From the NCBI GenBank assembly GCA_030427925.1, contig JAUICJ010000004.1:62001-126000 (forward strand): a stretch of DNA of 64,000 nt, written 5' to 3'. This document shows, piece after piece, positions 17,088 through 25,808 of this stretch. The DNA comes from Bacteroidia bacterium. GTDB lineage: Bacteria > Bacteroidota > Bacteroidia > Flavobacteriales_D > Sanyastnellaceae. A program made the translations under genes and the position numbers. Each line of letters starts with the position of its first letter. Positions within the stretch are counted from its first letter, which is position 1. The notes below the pieces were generated by a model, which saw only the letters and a list, made by a program, of their open reading frames with translations, had not been told where the DNA came from and ran no database searches.

Positions 17088-17524
17088 CACTGAAACCCTT
17101 GGCAGTGAACATGAAGTGAGTTTTTTTTTTGAATCCACCTTCATTGAAGCTTATTATCTAATATGGTTTCATTGGCATTCTAGCGAAAAGCGATTTGAAC
17201 AAGGTAGAACGGGCGCGGACTTGTTATTGATAAAGGTGCGTTGCAATCAATTTAGGGAAGTCGTGTCGCAGTCCATTTCCTTCGAGAGGGAGCCAAGGAT
17301 GTGCAGGTTGGGGCGTGAACGGGCTTGAATGTCATGGCCAGCAAGGTGTCGCGCCCACATTTTATGGCGTGCAAATGCGCCGTTTGACTTTGCTTTTCCT
17401 TTATATGTAGGGTAGCTCAGGAGATGGAGGTGGGCAATGGAAGGGACCATTCCAATCAGAGGCAACAGTTTTCTGTCGAATCAATGCGAACAGACCCTAA
17501 ATTAGCAAGACCAAATCCTTCGGA
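17088..17524 (+). other. Intergenic region upstream of the repeat protein gene
   Basis: About 440 bp with no supported gene on either strand. Composition is more AT-rich at 17110-17180 than in neighbouring genes. A CTAAATTAGC box ~20 nt before the ATG at 17525 is a possible promoter. No stable hairpin with a T tract is visible. Confidence 0.5.
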
Positions 17525-20500
17525 ATGCGCACAATTTTGACCCTTTCCCTTCTTGCTGTTGTCCAATGGGCGACGGCTCAAGTCTGTCCAACCCAGCCTG
17601 CGGATATCCCCGTGTCGAATTGGACCCAAGAGTTTAACGCCGATTGGTTCGCCGATTCAGATTACCTCGATGGGCTCAATCAGCCCGAATTGGGCACTGG
17701 AGTTTCAGACTCCAACCTCGCCATTGCGAGCAACAGTGGAATTGAGGCGTTCATCGGAGTGAAGCGTCGAGCAACCATCGCCCCAGCTGACAACGTTCCG
17801 TTCGTAGACGGAAAGTATCAGGTGCCGACGGGGTACTCTCCAACCAGCCCAACGAACCCAACACCGACGTCGTTAACGACTTGGAATTTCTTGGTCTACG
17901 TCGATCTGGGGGCTGCAACGTTTGCGGACGTTGACGTTCGATTGTACCTCGATTTCAATCCGTGTTTTAGCAATGAGTCATCCGAGATGTTCGAATTGAG
18001 CTTTTCCGATTTGATGTCATTGTCGAACCTGGATCCATCGGAAATTTCGCAACTCGCGACCAACCAAAACTTGGCCAGCAATGCATGGGCTGTTTTTGAT
18101 GATGCGAACGTTGCTGCGGTCGATCCCACTGCGGCAGGCTATTACACGATTGCCTTGGCGGTGTACGATGATTGCGGCAATCGGCGGCTCTGGCATGAAG
18201 TACTGGTTGCGGCGGGCGATGCGTTCACTCCCGATTCCAACGGCAACGGCATCGCTGATGCAGCAGACGTTGCAGGTTGCACGTTGGTGAGTGCATGCAA
18301 TTTCGACTGCAATGCAACGGTGAGCGATGGAAGTTGCGACTTCTTGAGTTGCAGCGGTTGCACCATCGTTGAGGCGTGCAACTACAATGCCGATGCGACC
18401 ATTACGGATTCGAATTCGTGCCTCTTCCCAATTGACGTCTTTGGGACGGACCAAGTGGATTGCAATGGTGATTGTTTGAACGATTCCGATGGCGATGGCG
18501 TGTGCGATGCGTCCGAAGTTGTTGGCTGTCAGGACAGCAATGCCTGCAATTACAACGCAGCAGCTACGGATTCAGGGGCGTGTTCGTACCCTGCAGAATT
18601 CTTGGATTGCGACGGGGTTTGCCTTGCTGACGAAGACGGCGACGGAGTTTGCGACGAACAGGAAGTCGATGGTTGCACGGACCCGGTTGCATGCAACTTC
18701 AATGACAATGCTACCGACAACGACGGAAGCTGCGAGTACACCACCTGTGCGGGTTGCACCATCGAGAATGCGTGCAACTACAATGCGTTGGCGACCATTT
18801 CGCAACCCTCTATTTGTGAGTTCGCCGCGGACGGATTCGATTGCGAAGGGGCCTGCTTGAACGACGCGGATGGAGATGGCGTTTGTGATTTCCAGGAAAT
18901 CCTGGGCTGCACGGATGCAGCTGCATGCAATTACTCTTCAAGTGCCACGGACGATTCGGGCAACTGCTCATTTGCACTTCCTAACCGCGATTGCAATGGG
19001 GATTGCGAGAACGATGAGAACGGAAACGGGCTCTGTGATGAAGAAGAGGTGGTGGGCTGCACGGATGCTCTCGCTTGCAATTACGATCCATCAGCAACCT
19101 TTGATTCTGGGTGCGACACTGCTTCCTGTGTGGGCTGTACCGAGCCGAGTGCTTGCAATTACGACGAAACAGCAACCCAACCTGACTATGCCGCTTGTGC
19201 GTTCCCCGTTCTTTACTACGACTGTGACGGGCAACCGGTTTTGGATGCGAATGAGAACGGAACCCCGGATCAATTGGAAGTAGCGGGGTGCACGGACCCG
19301 TCCGCCACCAACTATGCTCCGAACGCGACGATTGACGATGATTCTTGCATCCTCAGTGCTGTTGGCTGCATGCTGCCATGGGCTCCTAATTATGACCCTG
19401 CGGCGACCCTTCAAGGTCTGCCTGTTCTGGAGGTGTGCTTTGTTGTCGGCATGGTCGGAATGCCCGGACCTGGAACTGCACTGACGGGATGCTCTGATTT
19501 TGCTGCATGCAACTATGCACCAGGCGGAGATCCAAGCCTTCCCTGTGATTATTCTTGCTTCGGTTGCACCAATGAAGCCGCCTGCGACTTCAACGCCGAT
19601 GCGGTCTACAATACGGGCTGCTCTGATTTCACTTCTTGCTATGGTTGCACGGACGCTGCTGCCGATAACTATGACGTGACGGCCACCCTGGATGATGGTT
19701 CATGCACGATTTCTGGGTGCACCACTGCGATTGCCTGCAATTACAACGAGGATGCGACGGTCGACAACGGCCTCTGCGAATTCACGTCTTGTGCGGGCTG
19801 CACGAATGCTACGGCGTGCAACTACGACAGTTCGGCCACGTTGTCCGATGGGTCATGCGTCTTCGCCACAGGCGTTTGTGATGTGTGCGAGGAAGGAGTG
19901 GTCGTCGACAACGATGCCGACAACGATGGCGTTTGCGATGCCGATGAAATTGCGGGTTGCGTCACGCCAGGTGCTTGCAACTACAACAGCGCTGCGACGA
20001 ACTCGGATGGATCGTGTGTGTTCGCAACCGGCTGCGATTACTGCAGTGGAGAAACGGACGGGACAGGTTCCGTGGTTGACGGGGATGCCGACAACAACCA
20101 AGTCTGCGATGCACTTGAAGTGCTCGGCTGCTTGAACGAATCCGCGTGCAACTACAATGCGCTTGCGACCCAATCCGACGGAAGCTGCGAGTTTGAGTCC
20201 TGTGTTGGCTGCATGAATCCTTCTGCCTGCAACTACGATGCAGAAGCTACATTGAGCGAACCCATCAGCTGCGTTTTCGCTGAAACCGGATACAATTGCG
20301 ATGGCATTTGCCTCTCAGACTCGGATTCTGATGGCGTGTGCGATGCGTTTGAGGTGTCGGGTTGCGATGATTCGACCGCGTGCAATTACAATGCTGATGC
20401 CACGGACAACGATGGTTCCTGCACATATCCCGAGATGCATTATGATTGCAACGGAGACTGTTTGGTCGATGAAGACAACGACGGTGTTTGCGATCCCCTC

Positions 20501-21169
20501 GAAGTATTGGGTTGTGTCAATCCGGGTGCTTGCAACTTCAATGAGAACGCAACCGAATCGAATGGGTCGTGCGAGTTCACTTCGTGCGCTGCATGCGGGG
20601 ATGAAACGGCGTGCAATTACGAGGCGGATGCGATTGTGTCTGATTTGACCTTGTGCACCTATCCGCCGACAGGTTACGATGACTGTGCCGGCACGATCTG
20701 CACGGACGTCGATGATGATGGCACGTGTGACTTCGATGAAGTCCCAACCTGCATTGGCGAGTTCGATGCTCCCGTGATCACCCTGCAAGGACTGGTCGAT
20801 TTGTCAACGGATCCAGCGACTTGGGGCGATGAAGCCTATGAAGTTACGGTTGCCGATGCCAATGAGGTCTCGCTTACGTATGCCGATTTCGAGGGACGTT
20901 TAGCGGATGGCGTTTACAGCGTCACGCGGATTTATGAAGCAACGGATGTGTGCGGCAACTCGACAGAGGCAGGGCAGTTGTTGCGGGCCACGGGCCAATT
21001 GGAGGGTTGCACGTTTGATGTGGCCACCAACTACAACCCCGACGCCATCAACGACGACGGTACATGCAGCTTCGAACCAACCTGCCCGGGAGATTTGACT
21101 CAAGATGGAATCGTTGGGGCAAGCGATTTGCTCATCCTCCTCTCTGGATTTGGAATTCCCTGTGAATAA
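17525..21169 (+). CDS. Secreted Cys/Asp-rich repeat protein with dockerin-like C-terminus
   Basis: The 1214-aa protein has a signal peptide (MRTILTLSLLAVVQWATA) and a ~230-residue unrecognised N-terminal domain. About 22 copies of an ~18-residue ACNYNxxAT...DGSC module follow. They are interleaved with about ten D/E-rich loops such as DSDGDGVCDASEV that resemble thrombospondin type-3 or EF-hand calcium sites. Regular Cys pairs suggest disulphides. A short beta domain precedes the last module. The C-terminus reads CPGDLTQDGIVGASDLLILL, a single dockerin-like calcium loop plus helix, instead of a T9SS sorting domain. It is probably a calcium-stabilised extracellular protein. A strong terminator follows. 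Function is unknown. Confidence 0.85.
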   Translation: MRTILTLSLLAVVQWATAQVCPTQPADIPVSNWTQEFNADWFADSDYLDGLNQPELGTGVSDSNLAIASNSGIEAFIGVKRRATIAPADNVPFVDGKYQVPTGYSPTSPTNPTPTSLTTWNFLVYVDLGAATFADVDVRLYLDFNPCFSNESSEMFELSFSDLMSLSNLDPSEISQLATNQNLASNAWAVFDDANVAAVDPTAAGYYTIALAVYDDCGNRRLWHEVLVAAGDAFTPDSNGNGIADAADVAGCTLVSACNFDCNATVSDGSCDFLSCSGCTIVEACNYNADATITDSNSCLFPIDVFGTDQVDCNGDCLNDSDGDGVCDASEVVGCQDSNACNYNAAATDSGACSYPAEFLDCDGVCLADEDGDGVCDEQEVDGCTDPVACNFNDNATDNDGSCEYTTCAGCTIENACNYNALATISQPSICEFAADGFDCEGACLNDADGDGVCDFQEILGCTDAAACNYSSSATDDSGNCSFALPNRDCNGDCENDENGNGLCDEEEVVGCTDALACNYDPSATFDSGCDTASCVGCTEPSACNYDETATQPDYAACAFPVLYYDCDGQPVLDANENGTPDQLEVAGCTDPSATNYAPNATIDDDSCILSAVGCMLPWAPNYDPAATLQGLPVLEVCFVVGMVGMPGPGTALTGCSDFAACNYAPGGDPSLPCDYSCFGCTNEAACDFNADAVYNTGCSDFTSCYGCTDAAADNYDVTATLDDGSCTISGCTTAIACNYNEDATVDNGLCEFTSCAGCTNATACNYDSSATLSDGSCVFATGVCDVCEEGVVVDNDADNDGVCDADEIAGCVTPGACNYNSAATNSDGSCVFATGCDYCSGETDGTGSVVDGDADNNQVCDALEVLGCLNESACNYNALATQSDGSCEFESCVGCMNPSACNYDAEATLSEPISCVFAETGYNCDGICLSDSDSDGVCDAFEVSGCDDSTACNYNADATDNDGSCTYPEMHYDCNGDCLVDEDNDGVCDPLEVLGCVNPGACNFNENATESNGSCEFTSCAACGDETACNYEADAIVSDLTLCTYPPTGYDDCAGTICTDVDDDGTCDFDEVPTCIGEFDAPVITLQGLVDLSTDPATWGDEAYEVTVADANEVSLTYADFEGRLADGVYSVTRIYEATDVCGNSTEAGQLLRATGQLEGCTFDVATNYNPDAINDDGTCSFEPTCPGDLTQDGIVGASDLLILLSGFGIPCE
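18271..21067 (+). repeat. Tandem protein-coding repeat array (about 22 ACNYNxxAT modules)
   Basis: The modules recur every ~35-60 codons, with TGCAA(T/C)TACAA(T/C) as a recognisable DNA core. Copies 9-13 are degenerate: SATNYAPNAT, WAPNYDPAAT, AACNYAPGGD, AACDFNADAV and AADNYDVTAT. The flanking copies are tighter. Divergence between copies argues against very recent expansion. Confidence 0.8.
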
Positions 21170-21190
21170 TAAGCAATGATTGACGAAAGA

Positions 21191-21218
21191 GGCTCGCCGA
21201 AAGGCGGGCCTTTTTTTT
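21191..21218 (+). terminator. Rho-independent terminator of the repeat protein gene
   Basis: GGCTCGCC and GGCGGGCC pair (one G-T wobble) around a GAAA tetraloop and are followed by eight T residues, 21 nt after the stop codon. Confidence 0.88.
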
Positions 21219-21725
21219 GGGAGTACTTTTGGGGAATGTTGGATGTTTCCCTGTTCAGGATGTCCATCTGAGTGAGCCGTTCACAACAACCCGGAGGGGG
21301 GGGACGCGGCCTCACTCATCGGCTAAATGAATGAACAGCTTTGAAACGCGAGCCGAACAAGAAGGGGGCAAGTGCTTTGGTTCGCCGCACCGGATATGGC
21401 GTCAAATGAGTGAGCGAGCGCGACTTCAACTGGATGATCTGCAGTGAGAACAAGCAGGTTGCATGGGGCTTTAGCGTTCTGGAACTCATTCAGGTGATGG
21501 AGCGAACAGCCTGCCCGTGCAGCAATGCAGGAGGAATCTGAATCCAGGTCGACGGCCCGAATTTCGTTTTCAGGGGGCACAGCACTTAGAGAGGCGTTCA
21601 AGAAGATTGCCCACGTGGATGCTGTTCGAACGCGCTGCCTCAATCCGGTTACTCACCGCTGTTATGTGGTGAGCCAAATTGGCTCAGGTCGTCTTTGGAA
21701 TCTTCGGCCCTCGACCCCGTTCTAA
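21219..21725. other. Gene-poor stretch between terminator and TlpA-like gene
   Basis: About 500 bp. Short open frames exist on both strands (for example 21323-21643 on the minus strand), but none has a family match, a promoter box or convincing codon use. It could hold a decayed gene or an unrecognised small RNA. Nothing can be supported. Confidence 0.4.
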
Positions 21726-23231
21726 TTACTGGTCTTCAGTTTTCCGCATGGGTTGGAGAACGCCGTTGGCCTCCATGTCTTCCAACTTCATCAGGATTTC
21801 ACCCAGTTGTTCTGCACCAATTTGCTTGGCCACCACCACCTTTTCTCGGTCCAGAAGGAAAATCTTGGGCGTGGCGAAGACATCAAACGTCGTGCGGAAG
21901 TTCAGGCTCTCCAGCGTGGTGATGCCTTGCGAGATGAGCACCATGGCGCTGTCCTGGTTGTTGATGGCCGGGTTGTCGGACACGTGCACCCACTCCGACA
22001 AGTCCTTCTTTTCAACGAATTCCTGCCACGGTTCGGGTTCAAAGTCGTTGCCGATGGCAAAGATGGAAAGCCCCTTGTCTTTCCATTCCTCATAGAGTTC
22101 CTGGATTTTCGGCAGTTCCTTCTTGCAGTGACCACAGGTGCTTTCCCAAATCACCACCGCAGTGTACTTCGTATTCAGGTCATAGAGGCTCTCCCACGTG
22201 GTTTGATCCAAGCCGGGCAGGATGATGTCTGGCACGCGGCTCCCGCAAACAGTCGGGGCCAATTCGTCTGCGCGATTGGTGATTTTGGACAATTGGTCCT
22301 CATTCAACCACGTGGCTTCTCCCCGTTTGTAGTACCGATTCACCAACTCCACAAATACCTTGTCCATGCACATGATGGCTGAGGACTCCGCATTGAAGGT
22401 CGCAAAGTGCAAGATGTACTTGAACATCTCGTCGTTTCCGCGCGCGCGTTCAACCAGCTTCACCACTTCATTGAGCACCGTATCCGGTGATTGGGGAATG
22501 ACTTGGTTGAGGTAAACGTCCAAAATCCGGTTGAAGCTGCCATCGTGCACAAGCCGCGGATCTTGGAAGTCCACCCGCTTCCAATACATGTCGCGGTACA
22601 TGCGGTAGCGCAGTTCGTCAGCGTTGGCGATGCCCGGAATTTCAGGAATCTCGGGCTCAAGCACCATGGACAGGTATTTGGCAAAAAGCATGTTCCCATG
22701 TTCGGCCACGATCCTGCGTTGCTCGGCTTCTACATCTGCGCCCATGGCCATCAAGATTTCTCGAGCCGACGCTTTCTCCTCTTCGCTCGCAGTGCTGTCT
22801 TGCATGACTTGTTCATGCGGTGTGGCCTCCGTTCGTTTGTCTTGCAGGAATTTCAGGTAATCGTAGAACAGTCGATTCTCTTCGCTGGCGACCACTTCGA
22901 TGAAGGCAGCGGGTTGGGCGGCTTTCGTTTTGATGTGAATGTCTTCCTCGACGGCGAGGAATTCGAAGAACTTAGGCCCCGGGATGACCGCTGCAAACTT
23001 TCCGCACTTCTCGTACGCACGGCCCTCGAAAACCGCTTTACCACGACCATCGGTAATGGCCGTGTCCGCGTAGAACATTTTCTCACCGTAGTAATTGGCC
23101 AAGTAGACGGTGTCGTGGCTCAGCCCTTCAATTTCCAAGGTGATGGTGTGGCTCGACTGTGCTGCGGTTTGGCCTGCGAGGGTCATAAAAAGCAAGCAAG
23201 CACTGAGGGCGGCAAAGCGGACAAATTCCAT
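21726..23231 (-). CDS. Exported TlpA-like thioredoxin protein (DUF5106-type middle region)
   Basis: The 501-aa protein from the ATG at 23231 has a signal peptide (FVRFAALSACLLFMTLAGQT). Residues ~25-130 are the N-terminal beta domain common in Bacteroidota TlpA proteins. The middle helical region (~150-330) fits DUF5106. The C-terminal thioredoxin fold (~345-480) has the redox motif CGHC in WESTCGHCKKELP and the cis-Pro segment FATPKIFLLD. Family members act as periplasmic disulphide reductases or in cytochrome c or cofactor maturation, and are often stress- or starvation-linked. It stands alone, divergent from the hydrolase fusion. Upstream in-frame codons to 23402 overlap that gene's start and are rejected. 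Confidence 0.88.
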   Translation of the reverse strand: MEFVRFAALSACLLFMTLAGQTAAQSSHTITLEIEGLSHDTVYLANYYGEKMFYADTAITDGRGKAVFEGRAYEKCGKFAAVIPGPKFFEFLAVEEDIHIKTKAAQPAAFIEVVASEENRLFYDYLKFLQDKRTEATPHEQVMQDSTASEEEKASAREILMAMGADVEAEQRRIVAEHGNMLFAKYLSMVLEPEIPEIPGIANADELRYRMYRDMYWKRVDFQDPRLVHDGSFNRILDVYLNQVIPQSPDTVLNEVVKLVERARGNDEMFKYILHFATFNAESSAIMCMDKVFVELVNRYYKRGEATWLNEDQLSKITNRADELAPTVCGSRVPDIILPGLDQTTWESLYDLNTKYTAVVIWESTCGHCKKELPKIQELYEEWKDKGLSIFAIGNDFEPEPWQEFVEKKDLSEWVHVSDNPAINNQDSAMVLISQGITTLESLNFRTTFDVFATPKIFLLDREKVVVAKQIGAEQLGEILMKLEDMEANGVLQPMRKTEDQ

Positions 23232-23313
23232 GTTCTCGATTTTAACGTAGGCGAATTTACGCAGACGCCGCGGCAGAGTTGCAATAACTTTCCCAACGAA
23301 TGAAAATGACAGC

Positions 23314-24690
23314 ATGGAACGGATTGTGATCATCGGGAATGACCGGTTTGCTGCAGGGTTGGCGCAGGCATGCCGGCTTCGTGGAATGCGGACGGAGTCC
23401 ATTGTGCTGGACGCAGGGGCGCGGAATGAGTTCGAATTGCTCGGTCAGGAGGTGAGCGTGGTGAGTTCATTGATGGACATCGACGAAAGGCTTGGGCATG
23501 CCGTGGTTTCGCCCTTTGTTGCCGAAGAGCGTGAGCAGACAGATTGGTTGTGGTTGAGGGAGTTGGCGTCAAATCGCGAGCACGAGTGGGTCCTAGGGCG
23601 GTTGATGGATGCAACGGATGCGCCCGATGCTGCTGCGTTGAGTGCGTGGAATGGACCGATTCCTTTTGCCGATTTCGAAGGCCAAATCCAGGTCTTAGCC
23701 GACGTGCTTCAAGCCATCCATTCCACGGAACTGAAGGCGCATCGAGCCCTTCCCACTGATTCGGTGTCTGCGCGTGAGTTGACGGCTACGGTGAACTGGT
23801 TGAAGGCAGGCAACCCCACCGCGCCGTTGGCGGGCGTTCCGAACGGCCGATGGAAGGATTGGTGGAATCGGCACGGCTTTGGACTGCATTGCGAACGGCC
23901 GAACGCTCCGGGATTGCCGCAAGCGGTTTGGCGCGTTCCGGGGACGCGAGCGGCGCAGTCGGCAGTGTTCGCCCCAGGATACAAGGGGTACAGCCTGTGG
24001 GGGGCATGGTCAACGTGGGCTCAACTGTGGGCTTCCCATGGGTGGCAATTTCATTCGGTTGACTTTTCAGGAAATGGAACGACCCCGCTGTGGCCCCGTG
24101 CCATTCAGGACGAGGCCGCTTGGTCGCGCAACACGTATTCCGCGGAAGCACGCGAACTTGCGGCGTGGCTGGTTTCTTTGCCCCAAAACCAGCCCTTGGT
24201 GCTCATCGGTCACAGCCGAGGCGCCGTGTCCACGTTGCACGCAGCCCGCATTGCCGAGGCTCGCGGAATGGAATTGAAGGCCGTGATTCTGCTCGCTCCC
24301 GTTGCGCACCTGCGTCGAAGGTTTCCGCAGGGCGAGGCGCTCAAGACTTGGCGTCAAACCGATCGCTTGGAGGTCCGCAATGCGCGCACAGGACAAGTTT
24401 TGGTTCACCCATACCGGTTCTTTCAAGACTTCATCGAACACGAACAGGAGTTGGATCCCCTTCGCAATGTCAAAGAATTGAACAGTCCCGTGTGGGTGTT
24501 TCACGCCAGTGACGATGCCGCGGTCTCACCGGACGAAGGTCGTGACCTTGCTGCAGCTTCTCGCAACGGTCAATTTCACCTCCTCTCATCAGGAGGTCAC
24601 ACCTTGGGCACCAAAGAACCGTGGGATTCAGGCGAAGTTTCGTTCGAGTTGCTCGAGGTCACCACAACCATCCTCCGAGAGCTGAAATGA
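23314..24690 (+). CDS. Rossmann-like N-domain fused to alpha/beta hydrolase
   Basis: The 458-aa protein has two parts. The N-terminus MERIVIIGNDRFAAGLAQAC looks like a Rossmann beta-alpha-beta unit of the hydroxyacyl-CoA or nucleotide-sugar dehydrogenase kind, though GNDRFA departs from GxGxxG. From ~210 there is an alpha/beta hydrolase with VFAPGYKGYSLWG, the nucleophile elbow GHSRG (Ser ~300), the acid in VFHASDDAAVS and the catalytic His in SSGGHTLG. The hydrolase half resembles serine aminopeptidase/lysophospholipase-like hydrolases. The first half may be a cofactor-free remnant. No signal peptide, so cytoplasmic. A bidirectional terminator follows. Confidence 0.75.
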   Translation: MERIVIIGNDRFAAGLAQACRLRGMRTESIVLDAGARNEFELLGQEVSVVSSLMDIDERLGHAVVSPFVAEEREQTDWLWLRELASNREHEWVLGRLMDATDAPDAAALSAWNGPIPFADFEGQIQVLADVLQAIHSTELKAHRALPTDSVSARELTATVNWLKAGNPTAPLAGVPNGRWKDWWNRHGFGLHCERPNAPGLPQAVWRVPGTRAAQSAVFAPGYKGYSLWGAWSTWAQLWASHGWQFHSVDFSGNGTTPLWPRAIQDEAAWSRNTYSAEARELAAWLVSLPQNQPLVLIGHSRGAVSTLHAARIAEARGMELKAVILLAPVAHLRRRFPQGEALKTWRQTDRLEVRNARTGQVLVHPYRFFQDFIEHEQELDPLRNVKELNSPVWVFHASDDAAVSPDEGRDLAAASRNGQFHLLSSGGHTLGTKEPWDSGEVSFELLEVTTTILRELK

Positions 24691-24717
24691 AAAAAGGGAA
24701 CCGCGAGGTTCCCTTTT
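24691..24717. terminator. Bidirectional rho-independent terminator
   Basis: GGGAACC and GGTTCCC pair around GCGA, flanked by AAAAA on the left and TTTT on the right, between two convergent genes. Confidence 0.8.
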
Positions 24718-24735
24718 CATATGCGTTGCGCGAAC

Positions 24736-25635
24736 TCAATGGCTGATGACCAAACGCTGCATGGTGCGGCGTTCGCCTTCCGTGAGTTCAATGAAGTAAA
24801 TGCCATCGACCAAATTGAGGCTCAATTGAGCACCGCGGTTCAAGCCGTTGATGAGCGACTCATGGACCAACCGACCGTTCAATCCGAGGATGCGAACTAA
24901 GCCTTGGTCGACATTTCCCGTCAAGAAAATCGAGTTCTGTGCCGGATTTGGACCAAAGCTCAATTCCAATTGCGGTTCCATTTCGGTGGTGCTCAACGTG
25001 AATTCGGCTGCTTGGACGACGATGTCGTCGACCCACCAATTGCCCACTGCAGAAGCAGTGCCCGTTCCGAAGAAATTGACCCCGCCGAAATCGCTGTCAA
25101 ACGTCCAGGCACCTGCCCAAACACCGTCGATGTAAATTTGAATGAAGTCGTTGTCCAAATCCACCTGGTGCTTCAATTCAAACCACGTGTCCACGGGATA
25201 GGTTCCCGAGGCAACCGTGTTGGCGTCCATGATCACTTCGAAGGTTCCGTCTGCTGCAAAGGTGTTCTCGAATGCCCAACCCACACCAGGAGAGACGTTT
25301 TCTTGGACGTTGTAGTAAGCCGCATAGTTCGCAGGGATCTTCATGTGCCACGTGCATTCGTAGCTTCCCGTTGCAAGGCCCGCGACGAGCACGACGTCCA
25401 TGGGGCCTGTCTGTCCGATGACATTGAGGGAGTTGCTCCCTGAGTGCGCTTCTGCATTCGTGATGAGACCGTCTTCATCGGTGCCGTTGCCCGAACCCGA
25501 CCACGTGATCCAATTCGGATTGTTCGTGGTCACGTAATCGCCGGCGGCGTAGCCTTCGAAATCTTCGACATACAATTGTTGTCCCAAGGCGATTGAGGCC
25601 ATGAACAAGCCTCCAAAAAGTAGCGGTGTTTTCAT
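24736..25635 (-). CDS. T9SS type A sorting-domain protein with concanavalin-like domain
   Basis: A 299-aa secreted protein. The signal peptide is KTPLLFGGLFMASIALG. Residues ~20-215 look like a jelly-roll/laminin-G-type domain: VEDFEGYAAGDYV, then WFELKHQVDLDNDFIQIYIDG and WWVDDIVV. The C-terminal ~75 residues begin LSFGPNPAQNSIFL and end GIYFIELTEGERRTMQRLVI, the type A sorting domain recognised by the T9SS. The jelly-roll suggests glycan or protein binding. No catalytic residues are evident. Start ATG 25635 gives a proper signal peptide. The gene shares the 24691-24717 terminator. Confidence 0.88.
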   Translation of the reverse strand: MKTPLLFGGLFMASIALGQQLYVEDFEGYAAGDYVTTNNPNWITWSGSGNGTDEDGLITNAEAHSGSNSLNVIGQTGPMDVVLVAGLATGSYECTWHMKIPANYAAYYNVQENVSPGVGWAFENTFAADGTFEVIMDANTVASGTYPVDTWFELKHQVDLDNDFIQIYIDGVWAGAWTFDSDFGGVNFFGTGTASAVGNWWVDDIVVQAAEFTLSTTEMEPQLELSFGPNPAQNSIFLTGNVDQGLVRILGLNGRLVHESLINGLNRGAQLSLNLVDGIYFIELTEGERRTMQRLVISH

Positions 25636-25795
25636 GCGTCTGTTTTCAATTGAGTTTGCAATATAGGGCATCGGAATGAGCATTGTGCAATGTGGCGAGA
25701 TAGTCCGTCATAAAGTCAGTTAATGGCGACAAAATCCATGCCAGCTTCGACGAGTTCTCCTTCCTGATTCGGCCGCTTTACTGAATCCATCCCCC

Positions 25796-25804
25796 TAACT
25801 TTGC
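25796..25804 (+). promoter_or_regulatory. DUF2797 gene promoter -7 box (TAACTTTGC)
   Basis: TAACTTTGC is a full consensus match and ends 4 nt before the ATG at 25809, predicting a leaderless transcript. Confidence 0.62.
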
Positions 25805-25808
25805 GGCC

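Noticed and set aside
18271-21067. CRISPR-like periodicity
   Set aside because: The repeats are in frame, diverged at wobble positions and part of a protein; there are no constant direct repeats with unique spacers.
21323-21643. Minus-strand 106-codon frame
   Set aside because: No recognisable domain, no promoter box, and competing frames on the other strand; left as gene-poor.
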